Positions 26,335 through 36,706 of a stretch of 64,000 nucleotides of DNA are shown here, one piece after another; the stretch's first letter is position 1; each line of letters opens with the position of its first letter. The notes below the pieces were generated by a model. That model saw only the letters and a list, made by a program, of their open reading frames with translations. It had not been told where the DNA came from and did not search any database. The translations under genes and the position numbers were made by a program. The DNA lies in contig NC_019676.1 of the NCBI RefSeq assembly GCF_000316625.1, forward strand, positions 5,784,501 to 5,848,500, written 5' to 3'. Source of the DNA: Nostoc sp. PCC 7107 (GTDB lineage Bacteria; Cyanobacteriota; Cyanobacteriia; Cyanobacteriales; Nostocaceae).

Positions 26335-29300
26335 ATGTGGCTGAAGCTGACAATTAACTTAAGTCTGTTTGCCGCTATTGCTTATACGCGTATTCCCTAT
26401 ACGTTAGCTCAACAAATCAAAGCTGATGTCTACTTACCCTTAAATCAAAGAACTCAAGTAACTAACAACAGTCCTAATTTTCAGATTGATGGTGGAGCCA
26501 CACAAAGCACAAATTTATTTCATAGCTTTAGTGAATTTTCTGTACCCGTAGGTGGTGAAGCGTTTTTCAACAATGCTACAACAGTGCAAAATATCATCAG
26601 TCGGGTGACAGGTTCCATACCATCTAACATTCAAGGCACAATTCGCGCTAATGGCACAGCAAACCTCTTTCTAATTAATCCTCAAGGAATTATTTTTGGG
26701 CCGAATGCCCGATTAAATATCGGGGGTTCTTTTATTGCCAGTACTGCTAGTAGTGTGACATTTGCTGACGGAATAGAATTTAGTGCTACAAATCCTGATG
26801 CTACACCTTTATTAACTATCAACCAGCCTATTGGTTTACAGTTTGGTACGAATCCAGGAAGAATTGAGAATCAATCCAGAACTACCGATAGCCTCAATCA
26901 ATTGATAGGTTTACAAGTGCAAACAAATACAACTTTGGCTCTTGTAGGTGGTGATTTAACTCTAACAGGAGGTGTTTTAACAGCACCTAATGGACGAATT
27001 GAATTGGGAAGTGTTGGTAGTAATAGTGTGGTGAATCTGACATCAACATCCATAGGTTACACCCTTAACTATGAAGGTGTAAACGACTTTCAGAATATTA
27101 ATCTGCGGCAGCGAGCCACTGCCACAACAATAGGTAGTCTGGGCGGTAGTATCCACCTACAAGGCGCTAACATTTCACTGACTGATGGTTCTTTAGTTCA
27201 AGTCGGGATTTTTGGCAATGGTATTGGTGAAGGTTTGACAGTCAATGCTTCAGAATCAGTGCAATTAATTGGGAGCAATAATCGCTTATTTACTCTCAAT
27301 GAAGGTACCGCTATATCTGGAGATTTAACCATCACCAGCCCTAGATTACTTCTCCAAGATGGAGCAGAGGTTGTGTCTTCAACAACAGGTGTTCGCAAAA
27401 GCGGGAATTTAAATATTCATACTTCTGAATTATTACAAGTAACTGGTAGTGGGAGCCGTTTGTTTACACAGACAGAAAGTACCGCAGCAAATGCCGGTAA
27501 TAGCGGCAATTTGACAATTCATACTGGTAATTTATTGATTCAAAATAGAGGACAGATAACAGTAAATACTTTAGGCGCAGGTGATGGTGGAAACTTAACA
27601 GTTAATGCAACTAAATCTGTAGAATTAGTAGGCAGAGATAGTCGCTTACTAACTCAAGCTCAAGGCTTAGGAAACACAGGTAATTTAACTATTACTACTC
27701 CCATACTGCGGATATCGGATGGCGCACAAGTTTCAGTAAGTACTTTGGGTGCAGGTAATGGCGGTAACTTGAGTGTGAACACCAGCGAATCAACCCAACT
27801 CATAGGTCGCTCTCAAGATGGTCAATTTGCCAGTGGTTTATTTAATCAAGCTGAAAGCCAAGCCACAGGAAACGCTGGCAATATAATAATTACCTCTCCT
27901 GTACTACGGATATTGGATGGCGCACAAGTTTCATTAAGTACTTTGGGTGTAGGTAATGGCGGTAACTTGACTGTGAACACCAGCGAATCAACCCAACTCA
28001 TAGGCCGCTCTCAAGATGGTCAATTTGCCAGTGGTTTATTTAATCAAACTCAAGGCTCAGGAAATGCTGGCAATATAATAATTACCTCTCCTGTACTACG
28101 GATATTGGATGGCGCACAAGTTTCATTAGGTACTTTGGGTACAGGTAATGGCGGTAACTTGACTGTGAACACCAGCGAATCAACCCAACTCATAGGCCGC
28201 TCTCAAGATGGTCAATTTGCCAGTGGTTTATTTAATCAAACTGAAAGCCAAGCCACAGGAAATTCAGGTGACTTAACGATTAATACCCCCATACTCCAGG
28301 TTTTTGATGGCGCACAAGTCTCAGCAGGTACTTTGGGCGCAGGTAATGGCGGTAACTTGACGGTGAATACCACCGAAACAGTCGAGTTGATTGGACGCTC
28401 ATCAGATCAAACATTTCCCAGTGGTTTGTTTAGCCAAACTCAAGGTACAGGAGATGCAGGCGCAATAAGGATTACAACTCCTGAATTACGTATTTTGGAT
28501 GGTGCAGAAATATCCGCAGCCACTTTAGCAACTGGCAAGGGAGGAAATGTAATTATCAAGGCATCTGATAATTTACGTGTTCAGAATGGGTCGCAAATTT
28601 CCGTGAGTAGTACTGAAAATGTAGCAGAGGCAGGCAACATAGATGTCACAGCTGGTTTAGTCCAATTAGATGGCGGCAAAATAACAGCCCAGACTTTATC
28701 TGGGAATGGTGGTGATATCAGATTAAGTATTGCTAATTTATTATTCTTACGTCGTGGCAGTACAATTTCTACTACAGCAGGTACGAACGCATCTGGTGGT
28801 GATGGTGGTAATATCAAAATCAAGATACCAAATGGCTTTGTTGTAGCTATCCCTTCAGAAAATACTGACATTACTGCTAATGCTTTTACAGGCAGTGGTG
28901 GCAGAATTGATATTACGGCACAAAACTTATTTGGGATTCAGAGCCGACCTTTTAATACTCCAACAAGTGATATTACAGCAAGTTCCGAATTTGGGATTAA
29001 TGGGGTAGTGAATATTAATACCCCTGATGTTGATCCTGCGCGTGGTGTTTTAGTGTTATCAACAAATATCATCGATTCCTCTCAACTAATTGAGCAAAGC
29101 TGTGCTGCTGTTAATAGTTCTCAAGGTAGTCAGCTTACAGTCGCTGGGCGCGGTGGACTACCTGTTGATCCTAATGAACCTCTAAGTAGTGAAGTTGTTT
29201 GGTCAGATACACGCTTAAGAAATAGGACAGCGCAAATATATCCACATAGAGCTACACATACACAATTACCAAAAGTTGTTGATATCCCAAATCTTATTCC

Positions 29301-29409
29301 TGCTACTGGCTGGATATTTAATAACCAAGGCCAAGTGAAACTAGTGGCTCATACTTCCACAGCCACATCTAACACATCTTTGTCTATACCTACTTGCCAT
29401 AACCGCTAA
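26335..29409 (+). CDS. Two-partner-secretion exoprotein (filamentous haemagglutinin family, TpsA-like)
   Basis: 1024 residues from ATG 26335 with GAGGTGGGGG upstream; the TTG at 26317 is not needed. There is a signal peptide, then a haemagglutination-activity (TPS) domain in the first ~200 residues: FHSFSEFSVPVGGEAFFNNA, GTANLFLINPQGIIFGP and LNIGGSFIAST. The rest is beta-helix repeats. Four ~66-residue units (DGAQVSLSTLG…GGNLTVNTSE) carry nearly identical DNA. TpsA proteins cross the outer membrane through a TpsB pore. No TpsB is in the window. It is followed by an RTX gene 35 bp later. Confidence 0.9.
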   Translation: MWLKLTINLSLFAAIAYTRIPYTLAQQIKADVYLPLNQRTQVTNNSPNFQIDGGATQSTNLFHSFSEFSVPVGGEAFFNNATTVQNIISRVTGSIPSNIQGTIRANGTANLFLINPQGIIFGPNARLNIGGSFIASTASSVTFADGIEFSATNPDATPLLTINQPIGLQFGTNPGRIENQSRTTDSLNQLIGLQVQTNTTLALVGGDLTLTGGVLTAPNGRIELGSVGSNSVVNLTSTSIGYTLNYEGVNDFQNINLRQRATATTIGSLGGSIHLQGANISLTDGSLVQVGIFGNGIGEGLTVNASESVQLIGSNNRLFTLNEGTAISGDLTITSPRLLLQDGAEVVSSTTGVRKSGNLNIHTSELLQVTGSGSRLFTQTESTAANAGNSGNLTIHTGNLLIQNRGQITVNTLGAGDGGNLTVNATKSVELVGRDSRLLTQAQGLGNTGNLTITTPILRISDGAQVSVSTLGAGNGGNLSVNTSESTQLIGRSQDGQFASGLFNQAESQATGNAGNIIITSPVLRILDGAQVSLSTLGVGNGGNLTVNTSESTQLIGRSQDGQFASGLFNQTQGSGNAGNIIITSPVLRILDGAQVSLGTLGTGNGGNLTVNTSESTQLIGRSQDGQFASGLFNQTESQATGNSGDLTINTPILQVFDGAQVSAGTLGAGNGGNLTVNTTETVELIGRSSDQTFPSGLFSQTQGTGDAGAIRITTPELRILDGAEISAATLATGKGGNVIIKASDNLRVQNGSQISVSSTENVAEAGNIDVTAGLVQLDGGKITAQTLSGNGGDIRLSIANLLFLRRGSTISTTAGTNASGGDGGNIKIKIPNGFVVAIPSENTDITANAFTGSGGRIDITAQNLFGIQSRPFNTPTSDITASSEFGINGVVNINTPDVDPARGVLVLSTNIIDSSQLIEQSCAAVNSSQGSQLTVAGRGGLPVDPNEPLSSEVVWSDTRLRNRTAQIYPHRATHTQLPKVVDIPNLIPATGWIFNNQGQVKLVAHTSTATSNTSLSIPTCHNR
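27763..28510 (+). repeat. Tandem coding repeats in the TPS exoprotein
   Basis: The segment beginning GGTAACTTGA recurs at 27763, 27961, 28153 and 28351 (spacing 198, 192, 198 bp; 66, 64, 66 codons). The first three are nearly identical over ~95 bp, suggesting recent duplication or gene conversion. Confidence 0.75.
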
Positions 29410-29444
29410 ATATTTTTCTGAGTTAATTTATTAGGATTTTTACG

Positions 29445-31169
29445 ATGTTGAAGGGAAATTTTGAGCAATTTTTAGAAGCTTTAGGAGTATTGGAATCAGG
29501 AAGACCATCGGGAGATCCACTCCAGTACAGCGCACAAAATTTAAACACAAATGCTGTTGGTAAGTACCAGTTTTCAGAAGTTTTATTTATAGATTTAGAT
29601 TACTACAATAGTGATGGTAATGATTATGATGGAATTTTTAATGGAACTTGGACACGAAAGAATGGAGTAACTAGCTTTGAGTCTTGGAAGACAAATCCTT
29701 ATGCCCAAGAAACAGCAATTCGGGAAGCATTTTTCGTAAATTATGGCTATATCAATTCTGGATTAAGTGCAAGAGGTATAAGCAATATTGAGACTTATTT
29801 ATCTAACTCTGCTAATCAAGGAGTTAAAACAGTTAGATATTACAGATTAAATGCTGCTCGAACTAACTTCGAGAGAGATGTGAATGGAAACCGAATAATA
29901 TATACAGAGCAAACTACTATTTCTTTATCTGGTATTTTAGCCGGGGCGCATTTACGAGGCGGTATTGCTGCGGCAGAAATATTAGCACAGTTAAATCAAA
30001 AGAGTTTAATAGATTTCACGACAACTCAATTTGACCTCAGTTATTATACAACCTATCTTTTTGATGAAATCAATACATCAATTTTTAGGTATTTTAATGA
30101 TTTTGGCAATTATGCAGCTAACACAACAGACTTCATTCTATCTAGCTATGGAAATGCCACAAATTATGTTCTGTATGGAACACTCAATAACAACATTATC
30201 AATGGTGGTACTGGCAATGACAGACTAAATGGTGGTAGTGGGATTGATACTTTATCTGGAGGTTTAGGCGATGATATTTATATTGTTGATACTAGGACTG
30301 ACAACATTATCGAAAATGCAGGAGCAGGTGTAGATACAGTTTCTTCTAGTGTCACTTTCAGTCTCGCAGCTTTAGCAAATATCGAAAATTTGACTTTGAC
30401 AGGAACAGCCGCAATTAATGGTACTGGTAACGCAGCTAATAACATTATTACAGGTAACTCTGGTAACAATATCCTGAGTGCTGGTGCGGGTAATGACAGA
30501 TTAAATGGTGGTAGTGGGATTGATACTTTATCTGGCGGTTTAGGCAATGATACTTACATTGTTGATACTAGGACTGACACCATTATCGAAAATGCAGGAG
30601 CAGGTGTAGATACAGTTTCGTCCAGTGTCACTTTCAGTCTAGCGGCTTTAGCAAATATCGAAAATCTGACTTTGACAGGAACAGCCGCAATTAATGGTAC
30701 TGGTAATGCAGCTAATAACATTATTACAGGTAACTCTGGTAACAATATCCTGAGTGCTGGTGCGGGTAATGACAGATTAGTTGGTGGTGCTGGGATTGAT
30801 ACTTTATCTGGCGGTTTAGGCGTAGATAGGTTTGACTACCGCCAGTTAACTGATTCTCTCCTCAATAAATTTGATAGAATCACAGATTTTAACGCTAATC
30901 CAGGTAATGATCTATTTCTGGTTTCAAGTACACGAGCCGGATTTTTGAATGCTGGCTCGGTGACAAGTCTTGATGCAAGTGGAATTCAAGCTAGATTAAC
31001 TATTTCTAATTTTGGTGCTAACTTTGCTGCTCAATTTACTTTTGGTAGCCGTACTTTTATAGCTATCAACAATAATATGGCAGGGTTTAATGCTAGTACC
31101 GATACATTGATTGAAGTGACAGGATTAACTGGTACTTTAGGAATCACGCAATTTACAACTGTAGTTTGA
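29445..31169 (+). CDS. RTX calcium-binding exoprotein with possible muramidase-like N-terminal domain
   Basis: 574 residues with AGGA before the ATG. The N-terminal ~190 residues include ALGVLESGRPSGDP, YSAQNLNTNAVGKYQFSEV and FESWKTNPYAQETAIREAF, which resemble transglycosylase/lysozyme-like folds (ES…GKYQF) found ahead of RTX repeats. The middle and end carry RTX nonapeptides (NGGTGNDRLNGGSGIDTLSG) that bind Ca2+. There is no N-terminal signal, so type I secretion is expected, but no ABC exporter is in the window. Two 92-residue units are nearly identical. The lytic role is an inference. Confidence 0.7.
   Translation: MLKGNFEQFLEALGVLESGRPSGDPLQYSAQNLNTNAVGKYQFSEVLFIDLDYYNSDGNDYDGIFNGTWTRKNGVTSFESWKTNPYAQETAIREAFFVNYGYINSGLSARGISNIETYLSNSANQGVKTVRYYRLNAARTNFERDVNGNRIIYTEQTTISLSGILAGAHLRGGIAAAEILAQLNQKSLIDFTTTQFDLSYYTTYLFDEINTSIFRYFNDFGNYAANTTDFILSSYGNATNYVLYGTLNNNIINGGTGNDRLNGGSGIDTLSGGLGDDIYIVDTRTDNIIENAGAGVDTVSSSVTFSLAALANIENLTLTGTAAINGTGNAANNIITGNSGNNILSAGAGNDRLNGGSGIDTLSGGLGNDTYIVDTRTDTIIENAGAGVDTVSSSVTFSLAALANIENLTLTGTAAINGTGNAANNIITGNSGNNILSAGAGNDRLVGGAGIDTLSGGLGVDRFDYRQLTDSLLNKFDRITDFNANPGNDLFLVSSTRAGFLNAGSVTSLDASGIQARLTISNFGANFAAQFTFGSRTFIAINNNMAGFNASTDTLIEVTGLTGTLGITQFTTVV
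30241..30811 (+). repeat. 276-bp tandem repeat in the RTX gene
   Basis: GGATTGATACTTTATCTGG recurs at 30241, 30517 and 30793, exactly 276 bp apart (92 codons). The units are nearly identical at DNA level. Confidence 0.8.
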
Positions 31170-31233
31170 AATCTACATAAATTATTAATTTCTTTGATTG
31201 AAAGTTTGGCGTTTTTATCACGGTGTATAACTG

Positions 31234-32316
31234 ATGTTGAAAAACATGAAATTTTCTGGCTCTATGATTGCGGGAGCTATGGTGACAAGTTTGCTAGGTG
31301 CGATCGCCAGTGGATGTACAAGTTTTGCAAATTCAAGTGTACAGCAAAGCGACAGTGTAAATATTAATGCTCCCGGTCAAACTGTTGCAGACAAAGGAGA
31401 TAAAAACTCCTCAACAGCGGCAAATCCAAACCAGCCTAAAAATTCTGACAATCCCGTCAAAAAGCCTGCTCTCAAAGAAGGTATGCCATATCAACAAGCA
31501 CGAGAACTGGTGATTCAACAAGGTTGGCGACCCAATTTACAGGGTGATGCTCCCAATCTCCGGGATAACTCTGTGAAAGAATTATTTGATTTTGGGTATA
31601 AGGAGGTTAAAGACTGTTCTGGAACAGGTGTAGGGGCTTGCCTATTTGAATTTAGCAACCAAGCTGGAGAACTTTTGTCGATTTCGGCAACGATCGCAGA
31701 CCGCAGCAATACAGAACGAGTGGTTTGGCGTTGGTCAATTGAGAAACAGACAAATATTAGTCAACAAACTTTGCCGTCTGCTGATTCAGAGAAACCGCCA
31801 TTTATCGGCACTCGCTTGTTTAATTTTCTAGGTGGAAGCGGAACTGGTCAATCAATTGCGATCGCACCTGACGAAACCACCATAGTTAAGCTGAACGGTA
31901 CATTTGAAAGTTCAATTCAATATAATGGTAAGTTTTCCAATCCTATTATGTTGCAAGATGGCAGTGGCTTAGGATTACTTTTCAAAGACGGAAAAATTTA
32001 CAGCCTATTATCTAATGGACAAATAGCAAAAGGTTGTAAAGGCGAAGGAACAGTTTGTGAGTCATCTTTGCTCGAATTATCATCTACTCCTATTAAAGAC
32101 GGATTTTATATTCTCGGAGGAACAGATCAAGGCCTAGAAGTCAGAGGAAAACAGTATCGATATTATGACGAAGAAGGAAATAAAGAATGGAACCCAATTT
32201 CTGAGTTAAATTCCATCAAAGAAGGCTTGGTATTTGATGGACAGAATTATTGGTGTATTCCCCCAAGACGGGAAATCGGAGTATGCTCTGAAAATGGCTG
32301 GATTCCATCAAGATAA
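31234..32316 (+). CDS. Lipoprotein, unknown function
   Basis: 360 residues. It has an N-terminal lipobox (LLGAIASGC) for lipid attachment. The linker to ~85 is Ser/Asn/Lys-rich. The next ~90 residues (MPYQQARELVIQQGWRPNLQ … YKEVKDCSGTGVGACLFEF) resemble a small domain found in cyanobacterial secreted proteins. The C-terminal part has SH3-like strands and further Cys pairs (GCKGEGTVC). The start could be the ATG at 31234 or 31246; the second gives a tidier signal. It may be a surface lipoprotein of the same export cluster. Confidence 0.6.
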   Translation: MLKNMKFSGSMIAGAMVTSLLGAIASGCTSFANSSVQQSDSVNINAPGQTVADKGDKNSSTAANPNQPKNSDNPVKKPALKEGMPYQQARELVIQQGWRPNLQGDAPNLRDNSVKELFDFGYKEVKDCSGTGVGACLFEFSNQAGELLSISATIADRSNTERVVWRWSIEKQTNISQQTLPSADSEKPPFIGTRLFNFLGGSGTGQSIAIAPDETTIVKLNGTFESSIQYNGKFSNPIMLQDGSGLGLLFKDGKIYSLLSNGQIAKGCKGEGTVCESSLLELSSTPIKDGFYILGGTDQGLEVRGKQYRYYDEEGNKEWNPISELNSIKEGLVFDGQNYWCIPPRREIGVCSENGWIPSR

Positions 32317-32606
32317 TTTTTGCCTTCGCTCTGGAAATTTTGATAGGATAACCCGAACACCATAAAATTTCTGTCCTAAACGCGCGGATGGGTAGGTGTA
32401 CAAAATCGGGATTGCAAGGAAATCGCTGTATTCCTTTCAGTGCAAGCTTTTGGAGAAAAAATAAATTAAAAGTATCCGCGCTCATTGCCCAGACTGTATT
32501 TCCAGTATTTGGTGTCAATCAATTTTAATTTTTTGATGTTAAAATCAATTCATCCGCGCAATCGAACCTTGAAAACCAAATACAGATTAGCTTTCTGGCT
32601 TCAGCA
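32317..32606 (+). promoter_or_regulatory. Presumed CRISPR leader
   Basis: 290 bp with no gene, AT-rich toward the first repeat. The repeats read with ATTGAAAC at their 3' end, which in known arrays puts the leader on this side. No motif was tested. Confidence 0.45.
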
Positions 32607-34097
32607 GTTGCAATTTCTATTAATCCCTATCAGGGATTGAAACACATGAACCAAGCGGACTACCACAGGGGGCAACAAGTTGCAATTTCTATTAATCCCT
32701 ATCAGGGATTGAAACTTTATTCTGAAATTATATTTAACTTTAGCCATCAGATTCTGTTGCAATTTCTATTAATCCCTATCAGGGATTGAAACACCCAACG
32801 GGGTTCCTTCAGAACTAACAAAACAACGCGGAGGTTGCAATTTCTATTAATCCCTATCAGGGATTGAAACAAAAATATAAGAATCAGCAATGGTAGGAAA
32901 ACCAAGCCGTTGCAATTTCTATTAATCCCTATCAGGGATTGAAACTCGTTTAGCAAGAGTTATTGATGATGAGACTCAGGAGGTTGCAATTTCTATTAAT
33001 CCCTATCAGGGATTGAAACCATGTGTATGTCCGTGCAGGTGAATGCTCTTGCGTTGCAATTTCTATTAATCCCTATCAGGGATTGAAACATCAGTTAACA
33101 ACTGTTCACTGTTTTAGTCGGTAGTTGCAATTTCTATTAATCCCTATCAGGGATTGAAACACAAATTCTTAAACGGTCGACAGACGCGATCGCCCGTTGC
33201 AATTTCTATTAATCCCTATCAGGGATTGAAACCAGATTCAAGTGAGCGTGTTACTCAAGTCGCAAAGTTGCAATTTCTATTAATCCCTATCAGGGATTGA
33301 AACTTCCGCTAATGAGTTGAGGCGATCGCCTGAGATAGTTGCAATTTCTATTAATCCCTATCAGGGATTGAAACCTTTGGAGCAATGGATTTGGCATAAA
33401 GCCGATCATAGTTGCAATTTCTATTAATCCCTATCAGGGATTGAAACGAGCGTTCAGGTAATAAATATTGGTATTACCGCTGTTGCAATTTCTATTAATC
33501 CCTATCAGGGATTGAAACGAGTGGATAGCGTGGTGTATGAAAACATACAACTGTTGCAATTTCTATTAATCCCTATCAGGGATTGAAACTTTATTAGTAT
33601 CTATATGAGTGTAGATATCAGCTTGTTGCAATTTCTATTAATCCCTATCAGGGATTGAAACATTCTGATCCTGGGTAAATATACGATTTAACGCAAAGTT
33701 GCAATTTCTATTAATCCCTATCAGGGATTGAAACTAAAGCTAGAGTGCCAATTTCAGATAACTCTAAATCTATGTTGCAATTTCTATTAATCCCTATCAG
33801 GGATTGAAACGAGAAAAGTTGGACTAATTCACCTACATCAACAGCCGTTGCAATTTCTATTAATCCCTATCAGGGATTGAAACTGAGTATTTTGCTAACG
33901 ATACTGCCAAAAATCAGTGTTGCAATTTCTATTAATCCCTATCAGGGATTGAAACCAATTAACCGCTTGAACTGTTTTTTGAAGGTTTCGTTGCAATTTC
34001 TATTAATCCCTATCAGGGATTGAAACACACAGCAGAAGTCAATAGAAAAAACATCTGAAAGTTGCAATTTCTATTAATCCCTATCAGGGATTGAAAC
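32607..34097 (+). CRISPR. CRISPR array: 21 repeats of 37 bp, 20 spacers
   Basis: Repeats begin GTTGCAATTTCTATT, contain the hairpin AATCCCT-atc-AGGGATT, and end in ATTGAAAC. All 21 copies appear identical. Starts: 32607, 32679, 32756, 32834, 32909, 32983, 33053, 33124, 33196, 33267, 33338, 33411, 33482, 33553, 33625, 33698, 33774, 33847, 33919, 33990, 34061. Spacers are 33-41 nt. The ATTGAAAC tail is the crRNA handle type known from type I-D/III cyanobacterial arrays. No cas gene lies within the window, so the array depends on effectors elsewhere. The ORF on the minus strand here is an artefact of the repeats. Confidence 0.98.
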
Positions 34098-34165
34098 CAC
34101 CGCGTGCGATCGCATCTTCGTAGATGAATCATTGTTAAAATATTATTTGAATTTTAGGCGTTGTT

Positions 34166-34552
34166 ATGAAAACCATTGGCATTCATCATATAGCGATTAT
34201 TTGTTCTGACTACGAAAAATCGAAAATGTTTTATGTAAATATTTTAGGTTTTGCGATTATCAAAGAAACATTTCGAGCCGAAAGAAATTCTTATAAATTA
34301 GATTTGCGTATTAATAATTATACTCAAATTGAGTTATTTTCTTTTCCCAATCCTCCCAAGCGATTAAGTAATCCAGAAGCTTGTGGCTTAAGACATTTAG
34401 CTTTTTGTATTGAGAATATAGAAGAGACTGTTGCGTACTTAAAATTGCATAATATAGAGACAGAAAATATTAGAATTGATGAAGTTACAGGCAGAAAATT
34501 TACTTTTTTTCAAGACCCAGATAACTTGCCTTTAGAGATTTATGAGGTTTAA
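34166..34552 (+). CDS. VOC-family (glyoxalase/dioxygenase-like) protein
   Basis: 128 residues. A paired beta-alpha-beta-beta-beta fold is clear: IHHIAIICSDYEKSKMFYVN at the start with metal-ligand His8, and LRHLAFCIENIEETVAYL in the second half, ending LEIYEV with the likely Glu ligand. The family includes glyoxalase I (methylglyoxal detoxification) and many lyases; YaeR-like single-domain proteins are the nearest pattern. The substrate cannot be stated. It stands alone just after the CRISPR array, with a terminator at 34558. Confidence 0.8.
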   Translation: MKTIGIHHIAIICSDYEKSKMFYVNILGFAIIKETFRAERNSYKLDLRINNYTQIELFSFPNPPKRLSNPEACGLRHLAFCIENIEETVAYLKLHNIETENIRIDEVTGRKFTFFQDPDNLPLEIYEV

Positions 34553-34557
34553 GAACT

Positions 34558-34584
34558 ATTATTTTGTACCACCACCAAAATAAT
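34558..34584 (+). terminator. Terminator after the VOC gene
   Basis: ATTATTTTG (34558-34566) pairs with CAAAATAAT (34576-34584) around a 9-nt loop. Confidence 0.55.
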
Positions 34585-35317
34585 GATCATCTTCGGTAAA
34601 TTACTTGTGATATGTCCGCCGCGAGTGCAACGCAATGGAAGGACGCGATCGCCAGAACTCTGCAATTACTACCCTGCGGGAAGCCGTTACTCTTAGAGAA
34701 CTAATACTTCTTCGTCGAACGCGTCTACACTTTGCTATCGCTACGTACCCTAGAGGTTTGCTGTAAGGCGTTCTCGTTCGCGCTGCGTCTCCGTTAGGAG
34801 AAAAGTACGCTCACTCCTAAGTAATTACAAGCATTTAGCCGGACTAGATACTATATGTAACGTCTCTACATGGTTTTAGCTTTTATGCTCATACCTAATT
34901 TACCAGCAACACGCCGTATATACTGAAAATATAGTAAACTAATAAATGCCATTTATATAGTAGTTAATTAATCAATATCTCTTTATCAACTTATATTTAA
35001 ATAGTTATTTAGATATTTGGCGATACATAAAATATATTCCTAATATATGACTTTGGTACAGTATATCTATTGAAACTATAGGTAGAAAGTTTAGTGAGAG
35101 TTTAATAGCTATTATTAAATAACTAAAAAATTACTAATAAACAAACAGATTGGTAATTTAATTTTTTTTTCAAAAATATAATTGTCACCTGTGAAACTCA
35201 TCATATATGTGTTTAACTCAGATTTTTTTATTTATGCTCAATGAATTAATATAGTAACCAGCAATTAATAATTACTTGTATAGATAACCCATAACTTAGA
35301 ACTCAAGAGTTTAAGGC
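34585..35317. other. Gene-poor region with dispersed repeats
   Basis: 730 bp. The first ~230 bp carry cyanobacterial dispersed repeat sequence (CTGCGTCTCCGTTAGGAGA near 34779). The rest is very AT-rich and leads to crtW; a promoter is expected within 35100-35300. Confidence 0.45.
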
Positions 35318-36085
35318 ATGATTCAGATTAATTTAGTATCTTCACAATCCAAAAAGGCAGATTTCGCTATAAATACCGAAAAAACAACTAACAAAGGTAT
35401 TTTTATTGCCTGTATCATTTTAGGATTGTGGACAATAAGCATAACTTTATTTTTGTCATTAGATATTTCTGAAATTTCCATCCTATTAATAGCTTTAGCA
35501 ATGCTGTGGCAAACATTTCTGTATACGGGATTATTTATTACTGCTCATGATGCTATGCACGGCATAGTTTGCCCTGGAAATCCTAAAATGAATAATTGGA
35601 TAGGCAAAATTTTTGTATTATTGTATGGACTATTTTCTTATCAAGAGTTATTAAAAAAGCATTGCTTACATCACCGTTATCCTAGTACTCAAGATGACCC
35701 AGATTTTTATGAAAATCAATACCAAAACTTTTTTGCTTGGTATTTTAACTTCATAAAATCTTATTGGAGTTGGACACAACATCTGGGATTTATAGTTGTG
35801 TTTATTATTCTGAGATATGTCTTAAATATATTTCAAAATAATCTAATTATATTTTGGGTAATCCCATCTATTTGTAGTTCAATACAATTATTTTATTTTG
35901 GTACATTCCTACCTCATAGAAGGCTCGAATCAGGATATACAAGTGTGCATCAAACAAGAAGTATTGCACTACCTATTTTTTGGTCATTTATCAGCTGCTA
36001 CCATTTTGGTTATCACAAAGAACATCACGAATATCCTAATGTTCCTTGGTGGAGATTACCAGAAGTTTACAAGGGTTTGGAGTAA
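35318..36085 (+). CDS. crtW: Beta-carotene ketolase (CrtW type)
   Basis: 255 residues, the size of Nostoc CrtW. It adds keto groups to beta-carotene (echinenone, canthaxanthin) using O2 in the membrane. Hydrophobic segments alternate with histidine boxes: HDAMHG (77-82), HCLHHRYP (115-122) and HKEHHEYP (233-240), the di-iron ligands of the desaturase/hydroxylase superfamily, plus FLPHR. CrtW proteins of heterocystous cyanobacteria have this length and these boxes, while the ketolase CrtO is an unrelated flavoprotein. It is not in a carotenoid operon here. Confidence 0.93.
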   Translation: MIQINLVSSQSKKADFAINTEKTTNKGIFIACIILGLWTISITLFLSLDISEISILLIALAMLWQTFLYTGLFITAHDAMHGIVCPGNPKMNNWIGKIFVLLYGLFSYQELLKKHCLHHRYPSTQDDPDFYENQYQNFFAWYFNFIKSYWSWTQHLGFIVVFIILRYVLNIFQNNLIIFWVIPSICSSIQLFYFGTFLPHRRLESGYTSVHQTRSIALPIFWSFISCYHFGYHKEHHEYPNVPWWRLPEVYKGLE

Positions 36086-36706
36086 AACTCAGTTAACATC
36101 AGCCTAAATGCGAATCAAACATGAGATATAATTCTCATCTTAATAACATGAAGTTAGAGAAAGATACTTGAGAAAATATGGGTGTATCCACTTTCGGCAA
36201 ATAGCCCTGCGCTAAGGCGCACGCTACGCGGACTTGGTTTGTGTAGCCGCGATTTCCAATCGCCTGGTGTTTCTTCCAAAAGTGGATGCTCCCGAAAATA
36301 TTCTTGTTGTTTGCCTGATTTTTTGAACTTTGATAAGGAAGCGATCGCCCTTCCAACAGCAAGATGCTGTAACTAGCTTTGAGTAAGTAACCAAAACCAA
36401 TTATTCGGTCATACGCTTCCCTAAATGCCGCTTAAAAATTCAACTATCTTCCCTGATGTTAGAAAATACATCTAATCTCTAACTCTTTCGTGGGTTATAT
36501 TATTTTTAATAACTAAAGGTAGTGTTCCTCACACTAAAAAACACTTATCTCATGCAGAGGCGCATACTTCGACTTACCTCGACTTCGCTGGGTACAAGTC
36601 GCTCAGTAACCGGAGGCGCAAAGAAAAAACTAAATAGGCAAAATTTGAGTTTAAATTTGAAGTCAATTGAGGGAATACTCGGAATTAGTAGTATGACCGT
36701 TCAACA
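36086..36706. other. Gene-poor region with repeat fragments
   Basis: 620 bp. It contains GC-rich repeat fragments (CTAAGGCGCACGCTACGCG near 36210) and a second at 36560-36620 (GACTTCGCTGGGTACAAGTC), both of the dispersed-repeat type seen elsewhere. Short frames here (36182, 36522) are not credible genes. Confidence 0.45.

Noticed and set aside
32747-32956. Minus-strand ORF with repeated FQSLIGINRNCN
   Set aside because: It is translation of CRISPR repeats.
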